In this document: positions 11,066 to 24,621 of the stretch, piece after piece
How positions within the stretch are numbered: position 1 is the first letter of the stretch
How the letters are laid out: every line of letters starts with the position of its first letter
Assembly: GCA_026936325.1 (NCBI GenBank)
Contig: JAPTHN010000006.1
Location: 31,451,296-31,515,295, forward strand
Length of the DNA stretch: 64,000 bases
Source of the DNA: Platynereis dumerilii
Lineage: Eukaryota; Annelida; Polychaeta; Phyllodocida; Nereididae
Reading direction: 5' to 3'
Made by a program: the position numbers and the translations under genes
Notes under the pieces: model-generated
Seen by the model: the letters and a program-made list of their open reading frames with translations, nothing else
The model's database searches: none
Told to the model about the DNA's origin: nothing

Positions 11066-12531
11066 TATATATTTATATAGTGTGCTGTACATATGCACTT
11101 ATTGTTACACATTGCAATGCAGGCATGAAAGTAGGGATGAGATTTTTATAATGACATGGCCGAGGGTGGCCTTAGAGCAGCACCCATGAACAGGGACCAA
11201 AGGAACACTACCAGCGGCTCCCATGCTGTAGCATTTATGGGTGTTGTTGATCAATTTACGAGTTGTGAAGAGAAGATTGTAACTCAGGTATATATCCTAT
11301 TCATCCGGATGCCCATGGTCTTTCAGCTGCAAAAGCACTGGATACTGAATTCTACCTGCCTCCATTTTTGGCCAAATTGAGTTTCATCATATGAACTTGA
11401 ATCCACAACCTCAGAGCCAGTAGTTGTATAAATGAACATTCTGAACCATTAAGCCACTGAGAATTCTAACTCTAACTGGACGAGGAAGGGATGAGAACAG
11501 CAATCGAATACAAACCTTTCTCTTCAGTGTGGGGAATTTAGAGGTTTGATGTGGAGCTTGGTGAGTGTTGGTTGTGCTTGGTGAGCAATCTATTGCAGTA
11601 CATCACACTGCTTCCTGCAATCTTGATACAATTTGTCTTCATTTAGGTCTGTTAGCACTTCATGGTGAGGAAAATGCCATTTGTAATTGATCATAGATGG
11701 CACTGGAGGTCATGTTGCTAACAAATCACAGCACAATTACAAGTTTCTGGATCAGTTCTTTCAGTCCTTTTGTGTGTGACACAATCTGGACAGAAATTCT
11801 GGGTGTAAAAAACTTCTTAGCTTTTTATTTGTTTTGTGCAGGATAATCAGTAAATGAGCCATATAACTCATCAATGTTGTTACAAATCTTTTTTGTGACA
11901 ACTTTTCTTGCAAAAGGTAGGGCTTGCAGTGACATCACAAATAGTTTAATGTTATCACTCAAACTTCCCAGTCTGTAACATACAAACTAGCTTATTGAAA
12001 CTACCTAAAGAAAGTCTCTCTGAAAGCTTTAGAAGTTCAAGTGATCTTCCTGAATTTATTTTTCTATGTCCCTTTTTTAAATGAAAAGTGTCAGATCGAG
12101 AATAATAGAAGATTACAAAGCATCAATGATTGAATATTTTAAGTCATCAAATTTCGTTTTGTGATTTTTTCCTTCTGGTCCTTTGGCAACAATTTCAGCG
12201 CCCGCAATATCTTTGGAAATGTTATTATTGTAAAAGTAATAATGGCTTGAGAATTGGGCCATGAGAACAAGCAATTAATTCCATAAAAAAACATATCAAG
12301 ACTAGAATCATTTCATTCCTATTTTATTAAAAGAGGACATTTTTTTCATTATAAAGGGGAAACCAAATAACGGGAGCAGCAAACTATTACATTTAATTTA
12401 TCATCGTTTCTTCTGTACCCTTCCTGTGAACAACAACAGGTAATGTTTTGGTTCTGATAGTTATATAACATTATGTCATTCAGCCGATATATGAAGCCAA
12501 GGGAATAGATACAACTTGCTTATTTCATACA

Positions 12532-12679
12532 CCATACATCTTGCTATGTGATTTTGGCTTTTCATATTTTCTCCTTGATTGCACAAGCTCCAGGTTGACA
12601 GAGTTCATGGTCTAAAGACCTGAGGAGCTAAGTAATGAAGTTAGTGGCAGTAACAAGCCATATTCATGCGCACCAGTGG
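12532..12679. repeat. R1 block, copy 2
   Basis: It is almost identical to copy 1 and contains GGTC-TAAA-GACC. The minus-strand open frame that crosses copy 1 is closed here, so the block is unlikely to be protein coding. Confidence 0.7.
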
Positions 12680-13652
12680 ATGGCCCTGATGTGGCGGCTT
12701 ATCCTATAAATAAGCTGTCACATACAGTATATATATGCATGTATATTTACTGAATACTTAGTGAGAGAGAAAATAATAGAATGTGGTACATCAATTAGGG
12801 ATTTGATGGTTTTTGTCTTCGAGTGTAGCGTCTTGTTGAGATCATTTTTTAACTAAATCTTATGTGAAATGAGAGGATATGATCTGGGGAGGTTGTACAA
12901 TTGTTCTTCCCTGCATATATATCATATGTGATTGAGATACTATAAACATGATCGAAATAATAATGTTGATAGTAATATGTATGGTTATTTGTATACCAGA
13001 AGACTTCATTACACTAAATCTTCTACAGTGATATAATAATTATTTCTATCTGATGTTCAGTGAGAAAATTTAGAGGTCTCAGGAGGTCTACTATACATTC
13101 ATTCACAGAGATCATTACATTTTAACTTGCTCGTGAGCTTGTTAGCGCACTTATTTAGTTGCCTTTAATGGTCTTTTGTTGGTTAATTGAATAAATTTGA
13201 GAGGATCAACAAGTGGCTTTCAATTGAAAATGTCAATAAGAAATGATTGCCTTTGGGGATCACATTGAGGATTGTATTGTGAGCTCAATTGAACAGTTGA
13301 TTATTGAGCTTGGAACTCCCGATCAATTACAATTGCTAAACTCAGAATTAGAAACACCGCAGCTGTTTTAGAATATTTGCTGTACTGAGCAAATATTGAA
13401 TGTTACGGCAGGACAAGCAGATTGCAAACATTGACAAACTATTCCAGGCACCTCAGGATGTACAATGGATGTTGGCAACAATTAGTTTTGGCCAACCGAA
13501 AATTCGATTGTTGCTTTAGACTTCTGTTGAGTGTTGACAATCAACGACCAGGTATCGCCTTCCATATGTCACAGTCAACAGAATACTGAAATGTTCCTTG
13601 TGATGTCATTTTCATATCCTTGTCTTGTTATTCCTTATGACTCATATGTACA

Positions 13653-13794
13653 CAGTGGCGTACCGAGGGGTCTCAAGTTGGGGGGGGGGGCACCTGCAAC
13701 AATACTAATTGTATATTTTGGCCATGGTTAGAAATTTCATAGGGGGGTACAGGTCTAATATGGGACCTTCCCTAATGCCCCCTGTGGGGCACTG
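13653..13794. mobile_element. Short hAT-like MITE, CAGTGGCG ends
   Basis: It begins CAGTGGCGTACC, has a run of G, and ends GGGGCACTG. The flanking 8-mers TATGTACA and TGTGTACA differ at one base, as expected for an aged 8-bp target duplication. A related truncated copy lies at 50486-50628. Confidence 0.65.
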
Positions 13795-14639
13795 TGTGTA
13801 CATTGAACTGATTATGGCCATAATTGCCACATTATTCAGTTTCCTGTTAATTTTTCTCATCTTACATTAGGATCATATATGATGAATTCAATTAATTTGA
13901 TAGTTAGTTGATATAGACCTATGCTGCTGTACACAGAATGAATGTTTTCCCGAAACAAACAAATGATAAAATAATTAGAAGATGAGTGACATCATAAATC
14001 AAGTTGAAAGTCCATTTTGAAACTGGAAGGGATGCATGTGAGGAAATGTTTTAGCCACTACCTAAAATCATTTGACAATGCTACAGCTTTCATGTAATTA
14101 CTTCATATATATTTGAAAGCCAGGTTGTTTCAGAAGTTTCAAGTGGACTAAAACAACATGCTCTTTCTTGTATGATGATAAATGTCTATGGCATTACAGA
14201 AGCATTATACAAACAGAATTGTGGAGGTACATGTCTCACTGGGAATAACTATGTTGTTTTGTTAAATAAAAAAAGCATGGTTGGAAGAGTTAAGGTACCA
14301 CAAAATTATTTGAAGTTGAGACAGAAGATTGAAATGGGAAGTTGCAAAGTTGCAGGTTATCAGCTGCCAGACCAATAGCCATTTTCGCCAGCTTTTTCAT
14401 TTGAACCATAAGGTTTGACCGATAGTGCAATTCTGGTGCAATAGTGACAATTATGGTGGCTTTGTGTTCCTGCGAATCCTTTATTTTGCTGTGCGATAGC
14501 CTCAGACTGCATGCTCAACTCCTTAATGACAGTCGTCACTATATAACACACTGTGCTAATCATCCAAACTAGTATCGTGTTTGAGACAGAATTTGGTTGA
14601 CAAATAAGATGCATAATAAAATAACACAACACCAAGCTG

Positions 14640-15330
14640 ATTCCTAGCATCAGACAAATCGGCAAAGCACAACTGAGCCATTTCCTATTTGAGGTCCCAT
14701 TATTAACAAATGTTACCATATCACATAGCATGCCTTATCCCCATTTAGTAGGGCATTGGTCCTGTTTAGTAACGTGTCCTAGAATTTCAGGAGAGCTTTT
14801 AAAATGGAAAATAGGTCAAAGAAAAAGTTTGATGTGTACAAATTAATTTTATTCTGAACGCTTTGCTATTGACATGACTTGATTAGTCTTAATTTTTAAC
14901 TGTGAACTCCCATCAAGTGGACCCCAGTGTATACCTTATGCATGTGCAGTGTGTACGAGCATTTACTAGGTGCAGTCTGTATTTGAACAAAGCCATTAGT
15001 GCAAAATTCCCCTGAGACAAGAAAGTGCATCTAATTCAAGCTCAACCATTTGTGTGTTAGCATTGAGAGGTCTTTTCATGCCAATGCATTTTTAAACCCT
15101 GTTAGACAAAAAGGGTTCCGGAAGTGTTGTCTGGCTATACAACACTTGAAACCTCCTGGAAAGGCTTGTTCCACATAATTATTCCTTATCTCAAATTTGA
15201 TGGCAGCTTTTCCAATTGTTTCAGAAACTTGATACCAAATAGAATGAAAGTAGAAGATGTAAGCTATCTCCCTGTTGCTACATTGTTGGATTGTTTTGCT
15301 ATTTTCACAATGAATATCTTCATGCTAACA
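14640..15330. repeat. Inverted segment relative to A1
   Basis: This stretch aligns with the reverse complement of 5640-6130, including the CCCATTTAGTAGG motif, the CCCTGAGACAAGAAAGTGCA motif and the R3 hairpin. The C units share the A2 orientation at R3, so A1 may carry the derived inversion. Confidence 0.65.
15122..15147 (+). repeat. R3 hairpin, copy in A2
   Basis: AAGTGTTGT pairs with ACAACACTT (9 bp) around CTGGCTAT. The ninth pair is Watson-Crick here, but T-G in C1 and C2. Confidence 0.6.
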
Positions 15331-16449
15331 AGATAGATGTTTGGATGTTCCAAATTAAAAATGGTGTGTTATAACAGGCAACTGCAGTTGAAGAGAATGC
15401 TTTCAATAGTCACACATGCAACAAGCTATAGGACGGAAATAAAACATTTGAAAATAATGCATGGTAAGGGAAACCCGATGGGTAATTTATCAGTGTGCTA
15501 GAACTTGCACCATTGGAATTATCATGAAATCGACATCAAAGGTTAGCCTCACATTGTCTGAGATAAGGCAATTATCCAATCTCTAGAATCCAGGTCTGGC
15601 ATGCTTTTGTCCATTTTCACTGCTTAGAAAATAAAGGTCTTTATGCACAAATGGAGGATAAATTCACATAGCTAGTATGCCTGTTGTCAAAAACGATATT
15701 AGACAAATCAATGTGGACGCAGGGATTTCTAGTTATCCACATTTTAGATATCGTAGTATGCCTAAAGTGGCCCTACTCCACATGATTTATTCGAACCTGT
15801 AACTACAAGTCATGCAACAAGTGGTGTGGCCCGGTTTAATACTGTCATAGCCTAGCCCAGTTACGGGTGTAAAGACATAATACCGTGACAGGTAATAACA
15901 CTTGCGGATATGTATGAGTGCAATAAGGGTACTAGTCAGGATGTTGCCATCACTTGCATCTGTCTGGTGCTGAAAATGAGAATGTTATGGCAAAAGATTG
16001 CCTCCCACAAGCTTACGTAACTTTTTATGACAGGGCCAGAAACAAGTATAGCTGTTTTCTGAAATCCTATGGCCTCAGAAAGATGATCAACCTTCAACAC
16101 CATTCAGTTCCTGCGCTCCCCTTCAACTCCATCACCATGAAGTTAAATCACCGTAAATGTGGAAAATTAAATCCAAACATATATGATATAAATGTTTATA
16201 CCAGTGGATGCCAAATATTACCATCCAAGTATTTAAAGCATAAAATTGTAAATATCAAAGGTTTCAGTGCCCTTTTCTAGCAAAATGCTAATTTGTGTAA
16301 TTATTTCGAAGATCTACATAAAACCCAATCTAAATTACAAGTGAATCTGTATGAAACTCATATGTGAGATGTACTGACCCAAACCTACAATTTTGAAAAA
16401 GTAATATTTGGCTGGTCCAAAACACAAAGATAACAAAGCAAAAAAATAT

Positions 16450-18990
16450 TAGCATGATAACTTGCACACGTTGTAATTCTTTCTTTGTAAATTTTTAATG
16501 ATTTTTCTCTTAGAAATGCGAGATGTACTGAAACATTTTGAACGAGGGTCAGTGATATCAATGCATTTTGAATTCCGGAGCAGCATCAAAGGGAATTCTC
16601 TTTCTTCTTTACCAACCTGGGCCAGAAACCTCTCACAGGATTTATTGTAGGGGGTAATGTCTTGCACTTGTAGCATATTAATAGGATCATTATCTTATTG
16701 TTGTGTTAATCATAAAAACTTCAAGGACAGCAGCTGTTTTTATTCACAAGATGAATTGTCAACCCACTTTTAAATATTTATGAATGACCTGAGGTGTTCC
16801 CCAAATATGCATTGTTGTGCAGTGGTATTAAAACTTAGCTGTTTGCATGAATCTGGAAATTGACTTTCATGAAGCATGAGGAATTACAAATTGAATCGAG
16901 TTCGAACACTTTAGACAGCAGTGCATATAGTCCAGCTCTCTTTATCCAGTAAATGTCAGTGAAATCCTAAGCAATACTCTCCAAAGAATATATATTCATT
17001 GCTATAAAAAGTTGTGCATTTACTCTTTGTTTTAGCATTCATAATAAGCTACCAAAACTCCATATTTCATTTTAAAATGTTTCTGTACCTCTGCCTTTTG
17101 TGAATGTCTTTGAGCAGGTAACCATTTTTTACCTTTCATTTCTTCTGTCCTTCTGATTTACTTTCCGAATAATCTGCACTTTGACATTCTGTCTATTGAA
17201 AGAATGACATGTCTCACTAAGGAGATGTTATAGAAAGCATTAAATATTTACGCATGCCTTTCTTATGTCTGATATTATAGCAATATTTTTATCTCTGATC
17301 CTTTCTTTTTAACAATTTTAATGTCCTCCATTTCAAAGTTGCATAGTTTCCTTTTTTCTATAGGATTTTAAAATAAACCACAAAATGGACAAGGGAACCT
17401 GTTTCATTGATTTCTTTTCATTTGTAACTTTATCTATGTGGAAGCATACTATCATTATGATTGCAATACCATCGAGAATTTTTAACCAGACAACAAGAGT
17501 TGCAGAGATAACGAATGGCTTTTGAAGATGTGTTAAAAAAAATTCCCGGGTATATCTATAGCTGCCATGCCTTGCTGAGGGAATAACAACATAATTGACA
17601 AATGCATGTGCATATACCGTTCATGTGTATAGCGAATATGTAGATCAGATTTCATGAGCTTTTATGTACCATACATCCTGTTATGTGATTTTGGCTTTTC
17701 ATATTTTCTCATTGATTGCACAATACCTTGGATGACAGTGCTCAATCAGTGCATGGTCCCATGACCTGAGGAGCTAAGTAATGATGTTAGTGGCAGTAAC
17801 AAGCCATATTCATGCGCACCAGTGGCTAACCCGAGTACTCTACAGTACTCATCGTCTGATTGATATAATGTGTGTTGTTTGTACTAGCAATTTATCATGG
17901 TATCCCAACTTGCTTAATTTGCATTGATACAACTTATAAAAAAAAGCAGGCTGAGCTTGTCAAGTGTTAATTTTAATCTGAACTACATTTCTTGTTTCAA
18001 AACATTGGATAAAGACAATGTATCCACTGTGTACACTGTTATAGCTGCATGATGTTTCCTATAAGGTTAGGGGTAGCTAAGTTTTGTCGTAAAGAAAGAG
18101 GATGTTTATCGTCAGGCCTGGTTTATTTTTTCCATAATTTGACAAATGCCTTCCCCTTCATCTTGCTCAAAATAGGCAAGGGTTTCGGAAAACTTCTATG
18201 TATCACCACTGGACTGTGCAAGGTCTTGTGAATCAGGAATGACATGTGGGTAAAATTAATAGTTGCTGAGTTTTCTAACAAAGGAGAATGATTTACAGAA
18301 TTAACATACTCCAACAAAAAACGGATTTTGCTGTTTGAGTATGTGTTGAGTGAGAAAGACGAGGGATGAAAAAAAAAGAAGGTAGTTCTGTGTTGATGTG
18401 TTATGAATTCTTCTCCAAATGAAAGTTACAATTTGCTACTTAAGATCAGCCAGGAAAACTGTTCCACCACAGAATGTAGTGCATTTGTGGGACACAAGTC
18501 AAGGCTCTAGGAAGTTGTAGAGGTTGGATTGCTATAAAAGATGCAGTTGGACCAAAGAAAGAAATGTTTATATTGTCTGTTGGTCTTGTATCATAAATGT
18601 GTGAACCATTACTCAAGCATTGCACAGACATACTGAAATCTCCTGTGTCCTGGAGGACCACCATGAAGTTTTTCTGCCGAAGGGAATGAACTTTTTCCCT
18701 ACCATGGATGAAACTTTGTAAGAGCTACAGTAGACAGCTCCTCTAGGTTCCTTTTTCAATTTTTGAACTGTGGACATAACATTATCGTTGAATCCAGCCT
18801 TCATGTTTTCCAAGCAACCTATTGGTGAAGAAGGAGGTGTGAACAGCTTGCATTTCTGTCTTCAATAAAACACAGAAGGATTAGAAGTTGATGAGGCATC
18901 CAATGAACAAAGCAACAACCCTGCAAATGTAATTGAATATAATTTCCCCCAAGGCGACGTGGATTCTATTAGCATGTATGAATTCATGAA
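16450..18990. repeat. Duplicated unit B1 (non-coding)
   Basis: The order of blocks matches B2 (19000-21009) and then the start of C1. Shared landmarks are CTTTACCAACCTGGG near 16610, the GACAGCAGCTGT / ATGAATGACCTGAGGTG segment near 16730-16795 (also in A1 and A2), R1, and GCTGCATGATGTTTC near 18040. No gene was recognised. Confidence 0.65.
17669..17825. repeat. R1 block, copy 3
   Basis: It contains GGTC-CCAT-GACC: the four stem bases match copies 1 and 2 while the loop has changed. Confidence 0.65.
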
Positions 18991-18999
18991 TTATATTTT

Positions 19000-21009
19000 A
19001 TTAAGTTTTAATGGCACATGCAATTGTCTCTTTGTAAATTGTTTATAATTTCTCTCATGAGAATGCACGATGGGCTGAAAATTTGAACAGGGGTTAGTTA
19101 TTCAATGTATTCTGAATCCCATGCCAGCATCAAAGGAAATTTGCTTTTCTTCTTTACCAACCTGGGACAACCTCTCATAGGATTTATTGGAAGGGTGAAG
19201 TCTTGCACTTGCAGCATAGTAATGGGATCATTAAGTTATTGTTGTGTTAATCGTACCAACTTCAAGGACAGCAGCTGTGCTTATTCAGAAGATGACTTAA
19301 CAACCCACTTTTAAATAATCATGAATGACCTGAGGTGCTCCCAAACCATGCATTGTTGTGCAGTGGTATTAAAACCACTACAATTTTTATTGTACCAAAA
19401 CACCCGATCTCTCTTCGCTTTGCTGTTTGCATTTTCATCTCTTCAATCTAGAAAATGGTTAATGACTAGAGTGCTGATCAGCTCTACAGAACTTGTTCAG
19501 TAAAATTTATATTTGTTTTGGACAATCAAGTACTTATGACAACCAATTTGGAAAATAAGTTTCGTGAAACATGAGCATTGAATAATTGTTTTAATGCTTT
19601 AGATCGCAGTGCACACTCTGATTTTCTCATCTAGTAAATGCAAGAGAAATCCTCAGCATTACTCTCTTGGGTATCTATATTTATTGAAATAAAAAAGTTG
19701 CTAATAGCTTGCTTAATTTCCACCTTCATTTAAAGGGGTTTCGCTACCTCTTAAGTTTGTGAATGTCTTTCTGTAGGTAGCCATCTTTCATTTCTCTGTC
19801 CTTAGAGCTTACTGTCTATTGAGAGACTGACATATCTCACAAAAAAGAAGTAATAGACGGCATAACATCATTAGGCCTGGCTTTCTCATATATCTGATAT
19901 AACCATCTCTTTTCTCTCTACTCTTCTCTTTTTAACAGTTCTAATTCTCTCCATTTCAATTTTACATGAGATGGTCTCCATTGTAGTTGCATGATACACA
20001 AGATTTTACAATAAGCAAAACACATGGGCTTGCATGGAATAGGAGACCCAATTTCAATGATTTCATTGTCTGTTCGTAACTTTATTTATGAGGAAGCTTA
20101 CATTATGACGCCAATATTATTGTGAAGTGTTAACCAAATAACATGAGTTGCAAAGATAACAAATGGCTTTTACCACCTGCGTTTAACATTCCTGGGTGGC
20201 TATGCGTGGCAATAACAACAGTAGTGATAGATATAGAGTTCCAAACCGTTAGTAAGCTATGGTTCTTATTTCTCTGTCATTATCATATAGCAAATCTGTA
20301 GATGATGTTTTATGAGCTTTTATACCATACATCCTGTTATGTGATTTTGGCTTTTCATATTTTCTCCTTGATTGCACAAGCCCCGAGAATGACATAGTTC
20401 AATCAGTTCATGGTCTCATGACCGGAGGAGCTGAGTAATGATGTTAGTGGCAGCAACAAGCCATATTCATGCGCACTAGTGGCTGGTCCAGATATTCTAT
20501 GGCATCAGACATATCTTATTGGTATTATGTGCGTGTTGTTTGTACTGGCGGTTTATCATGTTATTCTGACTAACTTACTTTCCAAAAAAAAAGAAGAAAA
20601 TACAGAAAAGAAATTGGCTGAGCCTGTCAAGTATTAATTTGAAGTCCTAACTGCATTAATGTAGGATTTTTTATAGTCCATTTTATTGACCCTGTCAATC
20701 TCAACAGACTTTACAATTACACCCTTGGCAGGCCTGTTCAAACATGAAGCTTTCTCAGCTCCCTGGGGAACATACACTAGTGTGCAGCGGATTTCACGCG
20801 CTCCTTAGCATTTTGTGGTTTCTCAACATGTGGTAAAGTAAATGTATCAATTAAAGGGGTGGATCCATAAAATGTCGGATTGGGGGGTTTATTAATAAAG
20901 ATGTACTAAAAATATCGAAAATCTGTTTTTGTTGCATTAAAATCTACTGGCACTGTACTGGCCTAATGGGGGTGTGGGTTTAATCCCAAACCCCACCTAT
21001 GGATCCGCT
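19000..21009. repeat. Duplicated unit B2 (non-coding)
   Basis: This is the second B unit. It carries CTTTACCAACCTGGG near 19155, the ATGAATGACCTGAGGTG segment at 19320 and an R1 copy. A MITE-like insertion lies just before the C1 boundary. No gene was recognised. Confidence 0.65.
20325..20482. repeat. R1 block, copy 4
   Basis: It contains GGTC-TCAT-GACC. The remaining landmarks match copy 3. Confidence 0.65.
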
Positions 21010-21011
21010 AC
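20853..21011. mobile_element. MITE-like insertion with GGATCCATA-type inverted ends
   Basis: The left end reads GGGGTGGATCCATA. The right end read in reverse is GTAGCGGATCCATAGGTGGG. The insertion is absent from the equivalent points near 18020 and 29870. The ends resemble a common class of small hAT-type elements, but I could not fix the target duplication. Confidence 0.5.
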
Positions 21012-23118
21012 ATCTCAAACTACACTGTTACAACTGCATGATGTTTCTTGTAAAGTGATGGGTAGAAAGAGCAAGTGATGTTTTATCGTCAGGCTTGAAT
21101 TGTTTTTCATAATTTGACAAATGCCTTCCCCTTCATCTTGCTCAAAACAGGCAAGAGTTTCAAGGACAACTTCTGTGTATCACAACTGGAGGGTGTAAGG
21201 TCTTGTGAAGAGTGAGTTATATTCTGGTAAAATTTGTCGCTGCTGAGTTTTCTTGCTGAGAGTAATGATTCACAGAATATTTTCTAAAGTAAAATAAAAC
21301 CGGATTTGGTTGTTTGAGTATGTGTTAAGTGATAAATGAGAGTGATTAGAGTGATTTATCTATATTGGAGGCAAATGGCTGGAATGTGAACTTGAGTGTT
21401 ATTAATTTTTCCCCAAGTGACATTTGCTCTTTTTGGGCAATTTGCAGGGATTACAGCTGAAAATAAAAGCATGCTCAAAAAGCAGTTACCAATCAATTTT
21501 ATGAGAAAACTGTTCCACCGTTGGATGCAGTGCATTCGTGAGATACAAGTCAAGGCTTCAGGAATTTGTTGACGTTGGATTGCTGCAGAAGTTCCAGATG
21601 GGCCAGAGAAGCAAGGATTATATGAACTTCTGGTTTTGTATCATAAATGTGTGAACAATTACTAAAAATCACTTTTCAAACATTATAAAATCAATCCCCA
21701 GGTGATACTTACTAATCTCTCTTGGGCAATTAGCCTATGCTGTGTTTGCTAATGCTAATGCAAAATGGAGGCTCAGAAAGATTGTCAAGCAGGAGCTCTT
21801 AAATTCAATTGGAAAACTGTTGGAAAACAGGATGCAACGCTTGTGTGGGATACGTAACTCACAGCAAAATAAAACAGGTGTTGTTGCACAGCTTAGATTG
21901 CTCAAGAAGTATCTTTATGAATTATAAATGTCTGACAAATTATATATACATTACAAAATCCCCAGGTGGAAATTATGCTGAGATTAGCTAAAAGCGAAGA
22001 ATCTTTTGACTAAAGAGGCTTATAAATTCTGGCAGAGGATGAAATACATTTGGGAAATATAACAGGAAATGTGAATTGGTGCAAAAAATGTATAAAGCAG
22101 CTCATTCGTGGTAACAGTTAAGGGAATATTTCATAGATTTTATGAAATTGTTTAGTTTACATGGATGTGGAATGATGCAAGTGAATTTGAAGATATATAC
22201 AGCAACATAAATTGTACTGTATATTACTTTACAAGAATAAATTATATGCTATTCTATTATAGACTGCCATAATTGTTAAGTGATATATTCATCAGGCATA
22301 AAAGTCAGTTGCTGATTGAAAAGCCATTTTCCCCGCCCTAATATGCTATTCGAAACATCATGCACAGTTCCCATGACCAAAGACTAAACTCATAGAATGT
22401 ACTTCTAAAAAGGGCAGATACTCTAAAATGACCTCTTGGGTATCTTTGCAAATTTTGAATCACCTGATAACGATTATGATTTCTGCAACCTACATGTGAC
22501 AAAGCAGGTGCAAACTGATTGCTGTCAGAAAAGAAGAATTAGAAGTTGATAAGGTCCCCAATGGACAAAGGAGTAACCCAGCAGTAATTGAATAGGGCCT
22601 AAGTGGCCCAAAGAACAACTTAACAGAAACAAAAACAAAAAACATTTGAGCTTTACAAGTTAACAAAACTTGTTTCAAGATACCTTGAAGTAGATGGTGA
22701 AAGCAAGAAAGAAAGATGTACTTGTACCTTTCCGAAAGTACTTTGTTGAGATCATCAGTCCTGCAAAGCCAGATAGTTCAGGCTATGTTTGTATTTTATT
22801 CTAGCGAAAAGTGCCTTGCAGTGTAGAAGAAAATTCGATGGAAAGTACAAAGTAAATATTAAAAGAAAAAACAAATGCCATGATTATGGGCTTTCGTAAA
22901 ATGGTTCTTGCAAATATTTTTTAAACTGCTAACTTTTTTGCGTGGCTGAAAAACAACTATGCAATGTATAATTATACTTATGGTTTTAGGTACAATTGAA
23001 TAAGAACAATTATCATTACTTGGCTCAACAGATTTGATTTTCTTTCTTTGACTGGACCAGTGTTTTTTTTTCCACTGTGCTGGTAGTTCATTGTTGTGCT
23101 GTTGATTTTTAATCACAG

Positions 23119-23750
23119 ATACTATTAGTTATTTGTTGTTTGCTTGGCGGATACAGGATTTACCTTCCCGAAGATAGCTGTATCTGGGCGAAGCGAAGCT
23201 GAGCCCGGATACAGCTATCTGAGGGAAGGTAAATCCTGTATCTGCCAAAAGCAAACAACAAATTACGAATTTATCCGACCACATGTATAATGAAACCCCC
23301 ATAACAAGGTACAAAGGTATGAACATCAAGAGTGTCAGGTAGGTACTGGTATGATGAGTGTTAATTCAGAAGCAGGCCTGACACAAATCATGTTCATAGC
23401 TGTGAACCACACTGCTATGGGGTTTTATTTTTGCCTGCAATGATTTTATGAGTGGTCTCTACTAAATTTTAGTCTGATAACTTCAAATTCTGTAAGTTAG
23501 GAGCAGCAGATTGTTGTGACGTCACCAGCAGCGCATGCCATTGTGACGCATGCCATTGTGACGTCATGACAAACAATCACTGCCCATTGTTAGCATAACA
23601 ATGTCAGATAATTCATGAGTGATTGTGACGTCATCACTGCAGGATACAGAAAATATCTGTATAGGCCAAGCACCTTGACAGATACAGGATATATCCGTAG
23701 CGTTCTCAGCCAATCGGGAGCGAGTATTGGCCTTGGTGGTCGGATAAAGA
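23119..23750. mobile_element. Fold-back insertion with a 133-bp hairpin
   Basis: It is absent at the same point of C2 (near 31930). Bases 23131-23189 and 23203-23263 form a nearly perfect stem of about 59 bp with a short GC-rich loop. A second inverted pair, TTTATCCGACCAC at 23270 and GTGGTCGGATAAA ending at 23748, encloses the rest. GTGACGTCA occurs three times between 23530 and 23640. There is no open frame. It could be one composite element or a small element inside another. Confidence 0.65.
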
Positions 23751-24595
23751 CCCACACCAGCCTATTGACCAGGCATGGGGACACATATCTGTTATTTATT
23801 TAGTTGGTGTTATACCTGGTTTGCGATATTGCCAATCTAGGCAATACAATAAGCCAAGAAGCAGGTCCTTGGGACACTGTTATAAGAAATATGGCATGTC
23901 TTGTCGACAGTAATAGTGGATTTTGGTTACTTCTGATCAACAAAACTATGGTACAGGTATGTTTTGTAGGATTTCATAGCTTTTCATTTGAACCCCTATC
24001 GTGTTCAAGCTAAGCCCAATGGTATTTACTTGAAACAAAAGTACAACCTTTTGTAAGGTAAAGTAGTATGGCAGTAAGCACAATCCTTATAGTTGGTCTA
24101 CACTGATATGTGCCCTCTCCATTCCACACAATATTAAACTTTACCACAAACATTTAATATGACAAGCAACATACCCCAATGAGCGAGGCATATATTTTTC
24201 AATTTCTGCATGCAGACAAATTTGTAATTCGAGCAAGTTCAAATACAAGGTAATCACATTTATACAAGTGACAAATGCGGAATATACCAAAACGTTAATT
24301 TTAACAGACATACATATAATGTATCGACGAACCATATGCTTGTTTCTGTTTGTCCCCAAACGTTTTCATGGTCGTTTTTACACCTGCACACGTCCGTGTA
24401 TGTACCAAACGTTGGACAAAATATACATGGATGAGCAGGCCCTTCATGTTTGCAGATGGGTGTAACTCATGGAAGCAATTCTTGTGTTTCATAGCGTGCA
24501 CATTGAATTCAAGTTCCTCCATTTGTGTGTTAGCATCGAGAGGTCTTTTCATGCCAATGAATCTTTAAACCCTGTCAGACAAAACAAGATTCCGG

Positions 24596-24621
24596 AAGTG
24601 TTGTCTGGCTTTGCAACACTT
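24596..24621 (+). repeat. R3 hairpin, copy in C1
   Basis: AAGTGTTG pairs with CAACACTT around a TCTGGCTTTG loop. An outer AACAAG / CTTGTT pair lies further out. Confidence 0.6.

Larger units (their letters stand above)
9045..16440. repeat. Duplicated unit A2 (non-coding)
   Basis: This is the second copy of the A unit. It differs from A1 by a 620-bp insertion (10442-11065), a small MITE (13653-13794) and an inverted segment at about 14640-15330. It contains R1 at 12532-12679 and R3 at 15122-15147. Bases 12720-14050 and 15340-16440 have no recognised paralogue here and no gene. A 108-codon open frame at 15954-16280 resembles nothing I know. Confidence 0.7.

Noticed and set aside
15954-16280. 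108-codon open frame
   Set aside because: No recognisable motif, no splice context and no paralogue to test constraint. Chance is likelier.
24301-24552. 83-codon minus-strand frame also open in C2 (32489-32740)
   Set aside because: C1 and C2 are too recent to show constraint, and the older C3 copy breaks it with indels.
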